Made by a program: the position numbers and the translations under genes | Origin: Tunturibacter gelidoferens | GTDB lineage: Bacteria > Acidobacteriota > Terriglobia > Terriglobales > Acidobacteriaceae | NCBI RefSeq assembly: GCF_040358255.1 | Contig: NZ_CP132938.1 | Coordinates: 620,001 to 684,000 of the forward strand | Length of the DNA stretch: 64,000 bases | Direction of reading: 5' to 3' | Notes under the pieces: model-generated | Told to the model about the DNA's origin: nothing | Databases searched by the model: none | What the model saw: only the letters and a program-made list of their open reading frames with translations | In this document: positions 37,522 through 50,500 of the stretch, piece by piece | How the letters are laid out: each line of letters opens with the position of its first letter | Position numbering within the stretch: the first letter of the stretch is position 1

Positions 37522-38967
37522 TCAGCCATTGGGAAAGACCATCTTCTTCGGATCAATCACCTGATCAAAGGTTTTTTCGTCGATCCATCCGGTCGCCAGC
37601 GCCGCCTGCCTCAAGGTCGTCTCTTCATCGAGCGCCTTGTGGGCAATCTTCGAAGCCTTGTCGTAGCCGATCACGGGACTAAGCGCAGTCACCAGCATCA
37701 GGGAATTCTGGACAAACTGGGCGATGCGCTTTTCATTCAGCATGGTCCCCTCAACCGAGAATATCCGAAACTTCTCGCATCCATCGGCTAGAATCCGCGC
37801 CGAATGGAGAAAGTTGTTGATGATGATCGGTCGCATCGCATTCAACTCGAAGTTGCCCTGCGAGCCGGCGAACGCTACGGCCGAATCATCTCCGATAACC
37901 TGAATGCAGATCATCACCATTGCCTCGCACTGCGTCGGATTTACCTTACCGGGCATGATCGAAGAGCCAGGCTCATTCGCCGGCAGCACCAGTTCGCCGA
38001 GACCACAGCGCGGACCGGAAGCCAGCCACCGCATATCGTTTGCAATCTTCATCAGAGCAACAGCAAGAGAGCGTAACGCCGCATGCGCGTTCACCATCGC
38101 ATCGAGCGAACCTTGCGCGGCAAACTTGTTCGGCGCGGTGACGAACGGCATCCCCGTCAGCTCCGCTATCTTCGTAGCGATGTCCTCCCCAAAGCGAGGT
38201 GGAGCATTCAGCCCGGTACCAACCGCGGTACCACCGGCAGCCAGTTGATAGATCCCCTCCAGAGACCTGTCGATCAAAGCCATCGCATCGCGAAGTTGAA
38301 CCGCATAGCCCGACCACTCCTGGCCAACCGTAAGAGGCACAGCATCTTCCAGATGCGTACGGCCAATCTTCACGACATCATGCCACTGCTTTGCCTTGTC
38401 CTCGATCGCCGAAGCCAAGGCTGCCACTCTGGGTAATAGATACTTCTTGACCTCGAGAGCGCTCGCAATATGCATCGCCGTGGGGAAAGTATCATTCGAC
38501 GACTGCGCCATATTGACATGATCATTCGGGTGTATCGGCGCCTTACTCCCCAGCACTCCGCCGAGCAACTGAATCGCCCGGTTTGAGATTACTTCGTTAA
38601 CGTTCATGTTCGACTGTGTTCCTGACCCGGTCTGCCAAACAAAAAGGGGGAACTCAGTATCCAATTTTCCGGCGATCACCTCGTCCGCAACGGCCGAAAT
38701 TGCATCAGCCTGCCACCGGTCGAGGCGTCCTGCAGCGGCATTCACCAATGCGGCCGCCTTTTTCACATAACCGTAAGCGTGATACACCTGCTTCGGCATG
38801 TGGTCGTCCCCGATGGCAAAGTGAATCAGCGAGCGTTCGGTTTGAGCGCCCCAGTAGTGGTCTGCCGGAACCTCCACTTCGCCCATTGAGTCTGTTTCTT
38901 TCCTCTTTCCCGAAGCGCCGACGCCGATGGGAATCTTCTTCAACTCATACAACTCTTGCGTAGCCAT
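37522..38967 (-). CDS. fumC: Class II fumarate hydratase
   Basis: A 481-residue aspartase/fumarase superfamily enzyme. The conserved [50 protein letters not shown] and [15 protein letters not shown] (near residue 333; the flexible catalytic loop with its Ser) are all present. The first 25 residues extend beyond the usual start; an internal ATG ([17 protein letters not shown]) is a possible alternative start. FumC interconverts fumarate and malate in the cytoplasm. It is followed on the same strand by a malic enzyme gene upstream (39050-40765) separated by 82 bases, so the pair could be co-transcribed, linking fumarate to pyruvate. Confidence 0.93.
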   Translation of the reverse strand: MATQELYELKKIPIGVGASGKRKETDSMGEVEVPADHYWGAQTERSLIHFAIGDDHMPKQVYHAYGYVKKAAALVNAAAGRLDRWQADAISAVADEVIAGKLDTEFPLFVWQTGSGTQSNMNVNEVISNRAIQLLGGVLGSKAPIHPNDHVNMAQSSNDTFPTAMHIASALEVKKYLLPRVAALASAIEDKAKQWHDVVKIGRTHLEDAVPLTVGQEWSGYAVQLRDAMALIDRSLEGIYQLAAGGTAVGTGLNAPPRFGEDIATKIAELTGMPFVTAPNKFAAQGSLDAMVNAHAALRSLAVALMKIANDMRWLASGPRCGLGELVLPANEPGSSIMPGKVNPTQCEAMVMICIQVIGDDSAVAFAGSQGNFELNAMRPIIINNFLHSARILADGCEKFRIFSVEGTMLNEKRIAQFVQNSLMLVTALSPVIGYDKASKIAHKALDEETTLRQAALATGWIDEKTFDQVIDPKKMVFPNG

Positions 38968-39049
38968 AGATCACCTCACTTCTTCTGCAATTGAAGTCGA
39001 GACCACCAGCCCCTCCCAGCACTAGCGCTTGGCAGGGTGGCGAACGGCA

Positions 39050-40765
39050 TTAGTCGCCCAACCGAACATACGGTACGTAGACCGGCTCCCAGACATATTC
39101 GCGGAGCTCCGTCTCAAAAGACTTCTCATCGGGTACCCCTGCGAGGCCTTCTGCGATCGCCTGCTTCCCAACCGCTTCCGCGACCTTCAGGCCAACCGCC
39201 CGAGAATCGGCGATAGGCGGTAACAGAGATGCTTCCTTGTTCTTCTGCGTCGGAGAAAGTGCTGCGAGAGCCTTTGCGGCAGCCATAATCATCGAATCCG
39301 AAACCCGCTTCGCCCGTGAAGTAAGAATCCCGAGGGCAAGACCCGGGAAGATATAGGAGTTGTTCGTCTGTGCAAACTCCACACTCTTACCGTTGATCTC
39401 CGCTGGCGGAAATGGACTACCCGTGCCGACTAGGGCGCGGCCATTCGTCCATCTCATAAGGTCCGCGGGAGCAGCTTCGCTCTTGGAGGTGGGGTTCGAC
39501 AAGGGAAAGATAGCCGGACGATCTGTGTGCTTCGCCATCTCGCGCACAATCTTCTCAGTAAATGCGCCCGCCTGGCTGGAGACTCCGATCAGGACCGTCA
39601 GCTTCGCGTTCTGGACTACATCCTCGAGCGAAACCTGCTCCGGATTGGAAAGCGTCCATTCCTTCAGATCGGACTTCTTCTTCGCATAGCGCGCCTGGTC
39701 AGGCCGAAGGCCTGTCTGTCCTTCGAGGATCAGTCCGTAGCGGTCGACCGCATAAAACTGCTTATGAGCTTCCTCGTCGCTCAACCCGCTCTCTTTCATG
39801 GCGGCGAGAAGCAGATTGGCAATCCCAATTCCCGCGGAGCCAAAGCCGAGGAAGCCGATCCTCTGTTCTTTCATCGGTATGCCAGTCGCCGTAACCGCCC
39901 CTAAAACAGTGGCAGTTGCCACCGCCGCTGTTCCCTGAATATCGTCATTAAACGTGCAAAGCTGGTCGCGATACCGTTCGAGTAGGCGGCTGGCGTTCGA
40001 ACCGGCAAAGTCTTCCCATTGCAGAAGAATATGCGGCCACCGGCTCTTCACCGCCGAGACAAACGCTTCGACGAAGTCGTCATATTCCTGCCCTCGCACC
40101 CGCTTGTTGCGCCAACCGATGTAGATCGGATCCTTGAGACGTTCCTCATTGTCCGTTCCTACATCGAGAAGCACAGGCAGGCAGTGTTCCGGATGAACTC
40201 CGGCCAGGGCTGTATACAGAGCCATCTTTCCGATCGGTATCCCCATTCCTCCGGCTCCCTGATCGCCGAGACCGAGAATCCGTTCGCCGTCACTCACGAC
40301 GATGCATCGCACCTTGTCATAACGAGAGTCGGCAAGCATCTGGTTGATACGGTCCTTGTTGGGATAACTGATGAAGAGGCCGCGCGGCTTAAGCCAGGTC
40401 TCACTGAAGCGTTGACAGCCTTCGCCCACCGTCGGCGTATACACAATCGGCAGAAACTTCTCGACGTTCCGGGTGATCAGGGCATAGAACAGGGTCTCAT
40501 TCGAGTCCTGCAGGTCCCGCATGAAGTTGTATCTTTCAAAGCTGCTCGTCTGATTGTCGAAAGCCTTCATGCGACGTTCCAGCTGATCCTCCAACGTCCC
40601 CAGATGCGGCGGCAGCAATCCATGGAGCGCGAAGGTATCTCGCTCCTCCTCTGTAAACGCTGTCCCCTTGTTTAATCCTGGATGGAGTAGCAGGTCGTAG
40701 CCAGAGAGCCTGGTCTCCACGACCGCCGCTTTAGTAAAGTTTTCTACTGCGGAAGGTGAGTTCAT
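39050..40765 (-). CDS. maeA: NAD-dependent malic enzyme
   Basis: A 571-residue malic enzyme of the large (SfcA/MaeA) type. Motifs: FLPIVYTPTVGEGCQRFSE (substrate Tyr), RCIVVSDGERILGLGDQGAGGMGIPIGK (metal and substrate site), FNDDIQGTAAVATATVLGA and the NAD-binding GFGSAGIGIANLL (near residue 300), FPLSNPTSKSEA and YIFPGLALG. It catalyses malate to pyruvate, CO2 and NADH. Length fits the NAD type (about 560 residues). It is transcribed before fumC on the same strand; no terminator is evident between them. The 40766-41532 interval upstream is discussed separately. Confidence 0.93.
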   Translation of the reverse strand: MNSPSAVENFTKAAVVETRLSGYDLLLHPGLNKGTAFTEEERDTFALHGLLPPHLGTLEDQLERRMKAFDNQTSSFERYNFMRDLQDSNETLFYALITRNVEKFLPIVYTPTVGEGCQRFSETWLKPRGLFISYPNKDRINQMLADSRYDKVRCIVVSDGERILGLGDQGAGGMGIPIGKMALYTALAGVHPEHCLPVLLDVGTDNEERLKDPIYIGWRNKRVRGQEYDDFVEAFVSAVKSRWPHILLQWEDFAGSNASRLLERYRDQLCTFNDDIQGTAAVATATVLGAVTATGIPMKEQRIGFLGFGSAGIGIANLLLAAMKESGLSDEEAHKQFYAVDRYGLILEGQTGLRPDQARYAKKKSDLKEWTLSNPEQVSLEDVVQNAKLTVLIGVSSQAGAFTEKIVREMAKHTDRPAIFPLSNPTSKSEAAPADLMRWTNGRALVGTGSPFPPAEINGKSVEFAQTNNSYIFPGLALGILTSRAKRVSDSMIMAAAKALAALSPTQKNKEASLLPPIADSRAVGLKVAEAVGKQAIAEGLAGVPDEKSFETELREYVWEPVYVPYVRLGD

Positions 40766-41147
40766 TTTTGATCCTCTTCTCTGTCGTGACGGAGATGACG
40801 AGGGACCGTGCGACCTCTCTTCGATGCGGGGATCGCAACATCAGGCTGCAGGATTTGTCAGGCACATTCACAACCAAAGTGCACCGGTTCCCTGGTTGTC
40901 ATGCAACACGTAAATCTCCGACAACCTGCCCCCGAGAGAGAGGAACTCTATTATCTTCTTCGCGTCTCATCATCCGATAGAGTCAATTTCCAGGTTCATA
41001 ACGGAGAAGCGACCGCGCAGTCTCACTCCTCTCCATGGTTCTCCGTCGAGGTCTTCCGTTGCCAGCCGCGTGGGTAGCACAAGCAGGCCTGATCGGTCAG
41101 AGCCGCACGGCATTCGCAAGTCCTTCCGCACTGCCCCCCACTCGCTT

Positions 41148-41165
41148 CTGACACTTCTGTGTCAG
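41148..41165. other. Short perfect stem-loop in the giant-gene leader region
   Basis: CTGACAC, a TTCT loop and GTGTCAG form a 7-base perfect stem. It lies in the 767-base gene-free interval 40766-41532 between the malic enzyme and giant repeat genes. It is followed by an AT-rich stretch (TAAAAATATTTC, and AAAAATA a little later) that could hold a promoter. Function unknown. Confidence 0.3.
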
Positions 41166-41334
41166 TCCATAAAAATATTTCTTCCGGTTGGGTAAAAATA
41201 CCCTGCATTTTGCGAAATTTCTGCTGCCACCTTTGGACTATGGATGAGAAGCCGCGGCTAAGTGATTCTAGTGAGGAGCAAAGGAGGCCAATAACTCTCT
41301 TATGCGATTCCATTCTCTATCGGCGAATATGCAG

Positions 41335-41376
41335 GCCTGATAAGAACGGCACGAAAGTTCTTGGGCCTCTTCAGGC
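41335..41376 (+). other. Nested hairpin upstream of the giant gene
   Basis: GCCTGA pairs with TCAGGC (41335-41340 with 41371-41376), enclosing AAGAAC and GTTCTT (41342-41347 with 41357-41362). It sits about 160 bases before the ATG at 41533 and could be part of a structured leader RNA. I saw no known riboswitch signature. Small frames in 40766-41532 on both strands lack convincing protein character. Confidence 0.3.
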
Positions 41377-41532
41377 TTTAGCAATACCAGCATAGTTCTC
41401 GCCTCAGGAAGTCCCTAGCAGAAAAGCAGCGCAGGAGTCGAACGTGGCCACCATCCACCGGAGCTTTTGCGTAAGGCGCACCCGTCTGCCTGGAAGCTTC
41501 TTGTCACGTCATTAGTTGTCACGGAGATAAGC

Positions 41533-44500
41533 ATGTCGTCACACCGCACCAAATGCAAAAGCCGTTCAGGATATCTAAAGTCTGGCAGCCGTTCTTTCTC
41601 AGGCATCTTGCTGGCTGTCCTGGGCCTCCTCCTGGCAACTGTGTCCGTGCCTGAGAGCTTCGCTTTGGGCGCTGCAACAACGACAAGTCTGACGCTCTCT
41701 TCAGCCACCGTTACCAGTGGAACCATGGTCACGCTCACCGCCGCAGTGACGACCGGCGTGAGCACACCAGTCTCCCCGGGATTGATCACTTTTTGTGACG
41801 CAACTGCGACTCACTGCGTAAATTCCGCGATTCTAGGCACAGCCCAGTTAACCGCGACTGGAACTGCGGTACTTCGCCTTATTCCTGGTATCGGGACTCA
41901 CAAGTACACAGCTGTCTTCAATGGAACGAACTCCCATTCCTCCAGCTCCTCTCCGTCACAAACCCTCAGTGTCACCGGAACTTACGCGACAGGAACAACC
42001 CTCACCAGCACAGGCACCGCAGGCAACTACACACTCGCAGCCACGGTCGTGGGAAACGGCGGGTTCACCCAATCACCCACAGCCGCCCTCTCCTTTGTAG
42101 ACACATCCAACAGCAACTACGTCTTCGGCACCTCTCCTTTGGGAGCTGCTGTCGCCGCGCAGACGTTTAATGCCGCCGCCTCTGCAAGCGGCACAGGTAT
42201 TCCTCCCAGGGGCTCCGCCCTAGGGGACTTTAACGGCGACGGAAAGCTGGATATCGCAGTAGCCTCCGCTGCGAACAAAGTCAATATCCTGCTGGGCACA
42301 GGAACCGGAACCTTCACCACAGGAACCACGCTCACCGCCGGCCTCACACCCACCGGCGTTGCAGTCGGCGACTTCAACAACGATGGAATCCTGGATCTTG
42401 CCGTAACCAATGCCGTAGGCAACTCGGTAAGCATCTTCTTTGGTAGGGGGAATGGCACGTTTCAGAACCAGGTGATTTACCTCACGGGAATCACGCCAAG
42501 CGCCGTCGCCGTTGGCGACTTCAATAACGACGGCAACGCCGACCTCGCTATTACCAACCAGGCCAGCAACACCGTCACCGTTCTTTTGAATAATGGCAAC
42601 GGCACATTCACCGCTGCTCCCTTCTCGCCATTTACCGTCGGAGCCGGTCCTCTCAATCTCATCGTGAGTGACTTCAACGGAGACGGCAAAGCCGATATCG
42701 CCGTCACCAACTTCGCGACCGTCTCGGTCTCCATTCTTCTGGGTGACGGCACAGGAAACTTCAGCCAGGCCAGCGGTTCTCCGATCGACGTCGGCAGATA
42801 CCCAACCGGGCTCGTTGCAGGAGACTTCAACGGCGACGGCATCATCGATATCGCCGTCCCTAGCTCCAACGACGACACCGTCGGGATACTCATCGGTAAC
42901 GGCAATGGAACCTTTCAGCCACGCGTCGTCGGTGCAAACCCCGTCGGCGCAGTACCGATTGCAATTGCATTGGGCGACTTCAACGGAGATGGCAAAGCCG
43001 ACCTGACAGTCGTGAATCAAAACAACACGACACAAAGCGTCCTGCTTGGAAACGGTGACGGAACGTTTCAGGCCGCAGTAAATTACACCGTAGGTGCAAC
43101 CGGATCTTCAACGCTCGTCGGGGATTTCAACGGCGACGGATTTCCAGATATTGCAACTCCAGTGCAGAGCAACAACAACGTGGCAGTCCTGCTGGACCAG
43201 ATCACCCAGACCGCAACCGCCACTCTAAACACTCCTAACGTCCCCGCCGGCGCTGCGATCGCGCACAAGGTCGACGCGGTCTACCCCGGAGAAACCTACT
43301 TCGCCAAAAGCACCTCCAACCTCTTGTCTCTCACTGGTACGCCAATCACCACAGCTACGCTGCTGAGTGCGAATCCTTCATCCAGCACTTACAGCCAGCA
43401 GGTCGTACTCTCTGCCACCCTCAGCCCCTATGCCTTAGGCGGCTACACCACTAACAACGAACTGATCACCTTCCTCAACGGCGCCACTGTTCTGGGTACA
43501 AGCAAGCTTTCAAGCGGAATCGCGACACTGAATGTGACGTCGCTGCCTGTCGGCACGGATAGCCTTACCGCGAGCTTCAACCTCGGCAGCCCCACTGATG
43601 CAAACTTTCTAGCCAGCACATCCTCACCCATCAACTACCCCGTCGCAAAGACCACGCCGGTCATCACCTGGGCCACGCCGGCTCCCATCAACTACGGCAT
43701 CCTGGTGTCCTCGACCCAACTCAACGCCACAACAACCGTCGCCGGAACATTTTCCTACAGTGTGGCTGCTTACACCCTGCTCCCCGTAGGCACCTACACG
43801 TTGACCGCCACCTTCACCCCGAGTGTCGCCAACAGCTCGAGCTACTCCTCGGCGACCGCCAGCGTGACCCTCGTGGTCAACCCCGCGAACCCGCAGATAA
43901 GCTGGCCTTCGCCAGCACCCATCACCTATCCCACCCCGTTAAGCAACATACAACTTGACGCGACGGTGGCTGTTTACACGCCGGTCCCGCTGACCTCGTA
44001 CTACAACCTCAACGGTATCTACACCAATGGCACGGGCTTTAGCGGTGGCTTTGATCAAGGCGGCAATGCCTACTCGTCGAATTTGCTTGGAACCTCCGTC
44101 ACCTGGAACAACATAACTTATCAATTGGGACCCGCCAACGCACTCGATGCAGTCGGCGGTCTGAGCAGCACAGGAACGACGGTGACCATCGCTCTTCCAG
44201 CTGGATACTACGCCAGCCTTAATATGCTTGGCGCGATGGTCAACAACTCTACCGCGGCGAACCCATTCATCATCACTTATACCGACGGAACCACCAGCAC
44301 CTATACGCAAAGCCTGAGTGACTGGGTCTATCCGATGAACTACCCCGGCGAGACAGAAGTCACTTGCGTCCCTTACCGCAACACCTCCGGTGGTGGCGAA
44401 GATAGTCACTTGACGTGCGTCTACGGCTATTCGATTCCGCTCAACAGCTCAAAAATTGTTCAGAGTGTCACGCTTCCCGCATGGCAGGGACCAGGAGATG

Positions 44501-47500
44501 TCTCGATACTCGCCATGGACCTGGTCTCGCCTCCCATCCCAGGCGCACTGGTCTATTCGCCTACGTCAGGCACTGTCCTGCCTACTGGAGAAAACACACT
44601 CTCCGCTACCTTCACACCGACCAACACGACCAACTACACCGGCGCCACGGCATCTGTACCACTGCTCGTCAATCCAGCAAGCTCGACCGTAATCGTCTGG
44701 CCTACGCCTGCCTCAATCACCTATGGCACGCCGCTCAGCGCCACCCAGCTCAACGCTGTAGCCGAGATCACTCCGAACACGACTTCTGTTTCACTTTCCT
44801 CTTATTACCGCGTCAACGCCTTTCAATCGAATGGATCCCTCTTCTCAACCGGCGGCTTCGACAACATCGGAAACGCGTACTCCTCCAATTCGGTTGGCAC
44901 CTCTATCACCTGGAATGGCCAGACTTACTCTCTTGGACCAGCGAACCTTCCAGACGCCGTTACCAGCACCGTCATCGCCCTGCCCCAGGGAGCCTTCTCC
45001 GGCCTGACGATGATCGGCGCGGCCACAATCGTCGGACAGACGTCCCAACGCTTCACCATCACCTACACCGATGGAACCACCGTGTTCGCCGCAGTCAGTC
45101 TCGACAGCTGGACACAGACCTCTCCCTTCACTCCCTACCCCGGCGAGAGCATCGTCTCCACGACGGCCTTCCGAAATACCAGCGGCGGCGGCCAGACCCT
45201 CGGCACCACTTATCTCTACGGCTATACCATTCCTCTCGACAACACGAAGACCGTGCAAAGCATCACCCTGCCTAACAATCGCAACGTCGTCATCGTGGCG
45301 ATGGCGATGAACACGGCGGCCACGCCAACGGTAATTCCAGGTTCGTACGTATATACCCCTCCTGCAGGAACGGTCCTGCCTGTAGGCACCAATAAACTCA
45401 GCGTTCAGTTCACCCCAACCAATCCGGCCTACGGATCAGCCGCGGGAACAGTAAACCTCGTTGTCACCAAACAAGCCCTCCTCTTCACGGCCAACAACGA
45501 GACCGCCGTCTACGGAACGACAGTCCCTCCCTATACCTATTCGGTCACGGGCTACGTCAACGGCGATACCGCGTCCACTGCATACAGCGGCAATCCTTCG
45601 TTGACCACGATCCCAGCGGCCCCCACAACCGCAAACACCTACACCATCACCGCCGCCATCGGCTCTCTCACGTCCTCAAACTACAGTCTGACCTTCGCCA
45701 CCGGAACGCTCACCATCACCCAGGCGATCCCCACCGTAACCTGGGCCAACCCGGCAAATATCACTTACGGCACCGCTCTCTCCGCCACCCAGCTAAACGC
45801 CACTGCATCAGTCCCAGGGACCTTTACCTATACCCCGGCGCTAGGCAGCATCCCAGCCGCAGGCATCGATACTCTTTCCGTCACCTTCAAACCAACGGAC
45901 TCCACCGACTACTCAACCGTCACCAAGACCGTACAAATCACCGTAAACCAAGCCACACCCGTTATCACCTGGGCCAATCCCGCCGCCATCACCTACGGAA
46001 CAGCGCTCTCCGCAACCCAGCTCAACGCAACCGCCTCTGTACCCGGCTCCTTCACTTACTCCCCCGCCATCGGAAACGTTCCTGTTGCCGGCACGGTCAG
46101 CCTGACAGCAACCTTCACTCCGACCGACACCGTCAACTACACTACCGCAACCAAAACGGTTCAACTGGTCGTCAACCAGGCAGCCCCAGTCATCACCTGG
46201 GCCACTCCCGCAGCCATCACCTACGGCACCGCGCTCTCCGCGACCCAACTCAACGCAACCGCCTCCGTAGCTGGTTCGTTCGCATATACTCCCGCCGCAG
46301 GCAACATCCCTGCTGCAGGTACCGATACTCTCTCGGTCACCTTCACCCCAACCGACACCACCGACTACTCCGCCGCCACCAAGACCGTGCAGATCGTTGT
46401 CAATCAAGCGACGCCGGTCATCACCTGGGCAACACCAGCAGCCATCACCTACGGAACCGCCCTCTCTGCAACCCAACTCAACGCAACCGCCTCCGTAGCT
46501 GGAACCTTCACCTATACTCCCGCCTCCGGCACTATTCCGGGCGCTGGCACGGACACTTTGTCGGTCACCTTCAAACCAACCGACTCCACCGACTACACCA
46601 CGGCAACAGCAACCGTACAGCTCGTCGTCAACAAGGCAACGCCCGTCATCACCTGGGCCAATCCCGCGGCCATCACCTACGGAACCGCCCTCTCGAACAC
46701 CCAACTTAACGCAACTGCTTCTGTCGCAGGTTCGTTCGTCTACACTCCTGCCGTGGGCAACATCCCAGCAGCAGGAACCGACACCCTCTCGGTCACCTTC
46801 ACCCCAACCGACGCCACCGACTACACCACCGCAACTAAGACCGTTCAGATCGTTGTCAATCAAGCCACCCCAGTCATCACCTGGGCCAATCCCGCAGCCA
46901 TCACCTACGGAACCGCCCTCTCCGCGACCCAACTTAACGCAACTGCCTCCGTCGCAGGTACCTTCACCTACACCCCCGCCGTGGGCAACATCCCAGCAGC
47001 AGGAACCGACACCCTCTCGGTCACCTTCACCCCAACTGACTCCACCGACTACACCACAGCCACCAAGACCGTTCAGATCGTCGTCAACCAGGCGACCCCG
47101 GTCATCACCTGGGCCAATCCCGCAGCCATCACCTACGGCACCGCACTCACCTCAACCCAACTCAACGCCACCGCCTCGGTCGCCGGTACCTTCACCTATA
47201 CACCCGCCGCGGGTTCCATCCCCGGTGCTGGTACTGACACGTTGTCGGTCACCTTCATCCCAACCGACACTACCGACTACACCACAGCAACCAAGACCGT
47301 TCAGATCGTCGTCAACCAGGCCACCCCAGTCATCACCTGGGCGACCCCCGCTGCCATCACGTACGGAACCGCACTCTCCGCCACCCAACTCAACGCCACC
47401 GCCTCGGTCGCCGGCACATTCATCTACTCTCCGGCCTCCGGCGCTACTCCGGGCGCTGGCACGGACACCTTGTCGGTAACCTTCAAACCAACCGACGCCA

Positions 47501-50500
47501 CCGACTACACCACAGCAACCGCAACCGTACAGCTCGTCGTCAACAAGGCAACGCCGGTCATCACCTGGGCAAACCCTGCGGCCATCACCTACGGAACCGC
47601 CCTCTCGGCAACTCAACTCAACGCCTCTGCCTCCGTCGCCGGTTCGTTCGCATATTCACCGGCCGCAGGCAGCATTCCCGCCGCTGGCACCGATACCCTT
47701 TCCGTCACCTTCACCCCCACCGACGCCACCGACTACACCACAGCAACAGCCACTGTACAGCTTGTCGTCAATAAGGCCTCCCCCGTCATCACCTGGGCAA
47801 ACCCCGCCGCGATCACCTACGGAACTGCACTCTCCGCAACCCAACTCAACGCAACCGCCTCCGTCGCCGGCTCGTTCGCTTACACCCCAGCTGCAGGCAA
47901 TATCCCGACCGTCGGAACGAATACACTTTCGGTCACCTTCACACCAACCGACGCCACCAACTACACCTCCGCCACCAAGACCGTCCAGATCGTCGTCACC
48001 CAGGCAGTCCCAGTCATCACCTGGGCGACTCCCGCCAGCATCATCTACGGCACCGCACTCTCCGCCATCCAACTCAACGCCTCTGCCTCCGTTGCCGGCT
48101 CGTTCGCCTACACCCCGGCCATCGGCAACGTCCCTGCCGCTGGCACTGACACCCTCTCGGTCACCTTCACCCCCACCGACACCACCAACTACACCACCGC
48201 CACCAAGACCGTCCAGATCGTCGTCACCCAGGCAGTCCCAGTCATCACCTGGGCAAACCCAGCCAGCATTACCTACGGAACAGCACTCTCCGCAACTCAA
48301 CTCAACGCAACTGCCTCCGTCCCAGGTTCATTCGCTTACACCCCCGCCGCAGGCAACATCCCAGCAGCAGGAACTGACACCCTCTCGGTCACCTTCACCC
48401 CCACCGACACCACCAACTACACCACCGCCACCAAGACCGTCCAAATCGTCGTCACCCAGGCAGTCCCAGTCATCACCTGGGCGAACCCAGCAGCCATCAC
48501 CTACGGCACCGCGCTCTCCGCAACTCAACTCAACGCAACCGCCTCCGTCGCCGGATCGTTCACTTACACCCCGGCCATCGGCAACGTCCCTGCCGCTGGC
48601 ACTGACACCCTCTCGGTCACCTTCACCCCCACCGACACCACCAACTACACCACCGCCACCAAGACCGTCCAGATCGTCGTCATCCAGGCTTCACCTGTCA
48701 TCACCTGGGCCAACCCAGCCAGCATCACCTACGGCACCGCACTCTCCGCAACCCAACTCAACGCCACCGCCTCCGTCCCCGGCTCGTTCACCTACACCCC
48801 CGCCATCGGCAATATCCCAGCAGCAGGTACCGACACCCTCTCCGTCACCTTCACCCCCACCGACTCCACCAACTACTCCACCGCAACTAAGACCGTACAG
48901 ATCGTCGTCACCCAGGCAGTCCCAGTCATCACCTGGGCGAACCCAGCAGCCATCACCTACGGCACCGCGCTCTCCGCAACTCAACTCAACGCAACCGCCT
49001 CCGTCGCCGGATCGTTCACTTACACCCCGGCCATCGGCAACGTCCCTGCCGCTGGCACTGACACCCTCTCGGTCACCTTCACCCCCACCGACACCACCAA
49101 CTACACCACCGCCACCAAGACCGTCCAGATCGTCGTCATCCAGGCTTCACCTGTCATCACCTGGGCCAACCCAGCCAGCATCACCTACGGCACCGCACTC
49201 TCCGCAACCCAACTCAACGCAACCGCCTCCGTACCAGGTTCGTTCGCCTACTCTCCCGCCGCAGGCAACATCCCAGCAGCAGGAACTGACACCCTCTCGG
49301 TCACCTTCACCCCCACCGACACCACCAACTACACCACCGCCACCAAGACCGTCCAAATCGTCGTCACCCAGGCAGTCCCAGTCATCACCTGGGCGAACCC
49401 AGCAGCCATCACCTACGGCACCGCGCTCTCCGCAACTCAACTCAACGCAACCGCCTCCGTCGTCGGATCGTTCACTTACACCCCGGCCATCGGCAACGTC
49501 CCTGCCGCTGGCACCGACACCCTCTCGGTCACCTTCACCCCCACCGACACCACCAACTACACCACCGCCACCAAGACCGTACAGATCGTCGTCAATCAGG
49601 CAGCCCCCGTCATCACCTGGAACACTCCAGCCCCGATCACCTTCGGCACCGCACTCTCCGCAACCCAGCTCAACGCCACCGCCTCCGTCCCCGGCTCGTT
49701 CACCTACACCCCCGCCATCGGCAACGTCCCTGCCGCTGGCACTGACACCCTCTCCGTCACCTTCACCCCCACCGACACCACCAACTACACCTCCGCAACC
49801 AAGACCGTCCAAATCGTCGTCACCCAGGCAGTCCCAGTCATCACCTGGGCCAACCCAGCCAGCATCACCTACGGAACAGCACTCTCCGCAACTCAACTCA
49901 ACGCCACCGCCTCCGTGGCCGGCTCGTTCACCTACACCCCCGCCGCTGGCAACATCCCAGCAGCAGGTACCGACACCCTCTCTGTCACCTTCACCCCCAC
50001 CGACACCACCAACTACACCACCGCCACCAAGACCGTACAGATCGTCGTCAATCAGGCAGCCCCCGTCATCACCTGGAACACTCCAGCCCCGATCACCTAC
50101 GGCACCGCACTCTCCGCAACCCAGCTCAACGCCACCGCCTCCGTCGCTGGCTCGTTCACCTACACCCCCGCCATCGGCAACATCCCCGCAGCTGGCACCG
50201 ACACCCTCTCGGTCACCTTCACCCCCACCGACACCACCAACTACACCACCGCCACCAAGACCGTCCAGATCGTCGTTACCCAGGCCTCACCGATCATCAC
50301 CTGGGCCAACCCCGCCGCGATCACTTACGGCACTGCCCTCTCCGCCACCCAACTCAACGCCACCGCCTCCGTCCCAGGTTCGTTCGCCTACACCCCCGCT
50401 GCGGGTTCCATCCCCGGCGCCGGTACTGACACGTTGTCGGTCACCTTCACCCCCACCGACACCACCAACTACTCCACCGCAACTAAGACCGTACAGATCG

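Noticed and set aside
40019..40675. 218-codon + strand frame
   Set aside because: Antisense to the malic enzyme gene.
41023..41395. Small frames on both strands (96 and 78 codons) upstream of the giant gene
   Set aside because: No ribosome site, no recognisable domain, mutually overlapping; more likely chance frames in a leader region.
41170..41530. Cyclic-di-GMP or other known riboswitch before the giant gene
   Set aside because: I looked for the conserved core of common classes and did not find it; only generic hairpins are present.
44415..45275. 286-codon + strand frame, Arg/His-rich
   Set aside because: It overlaps the inserted domain of the giant gene in another frame, and its composition is typical of a shifted frame.
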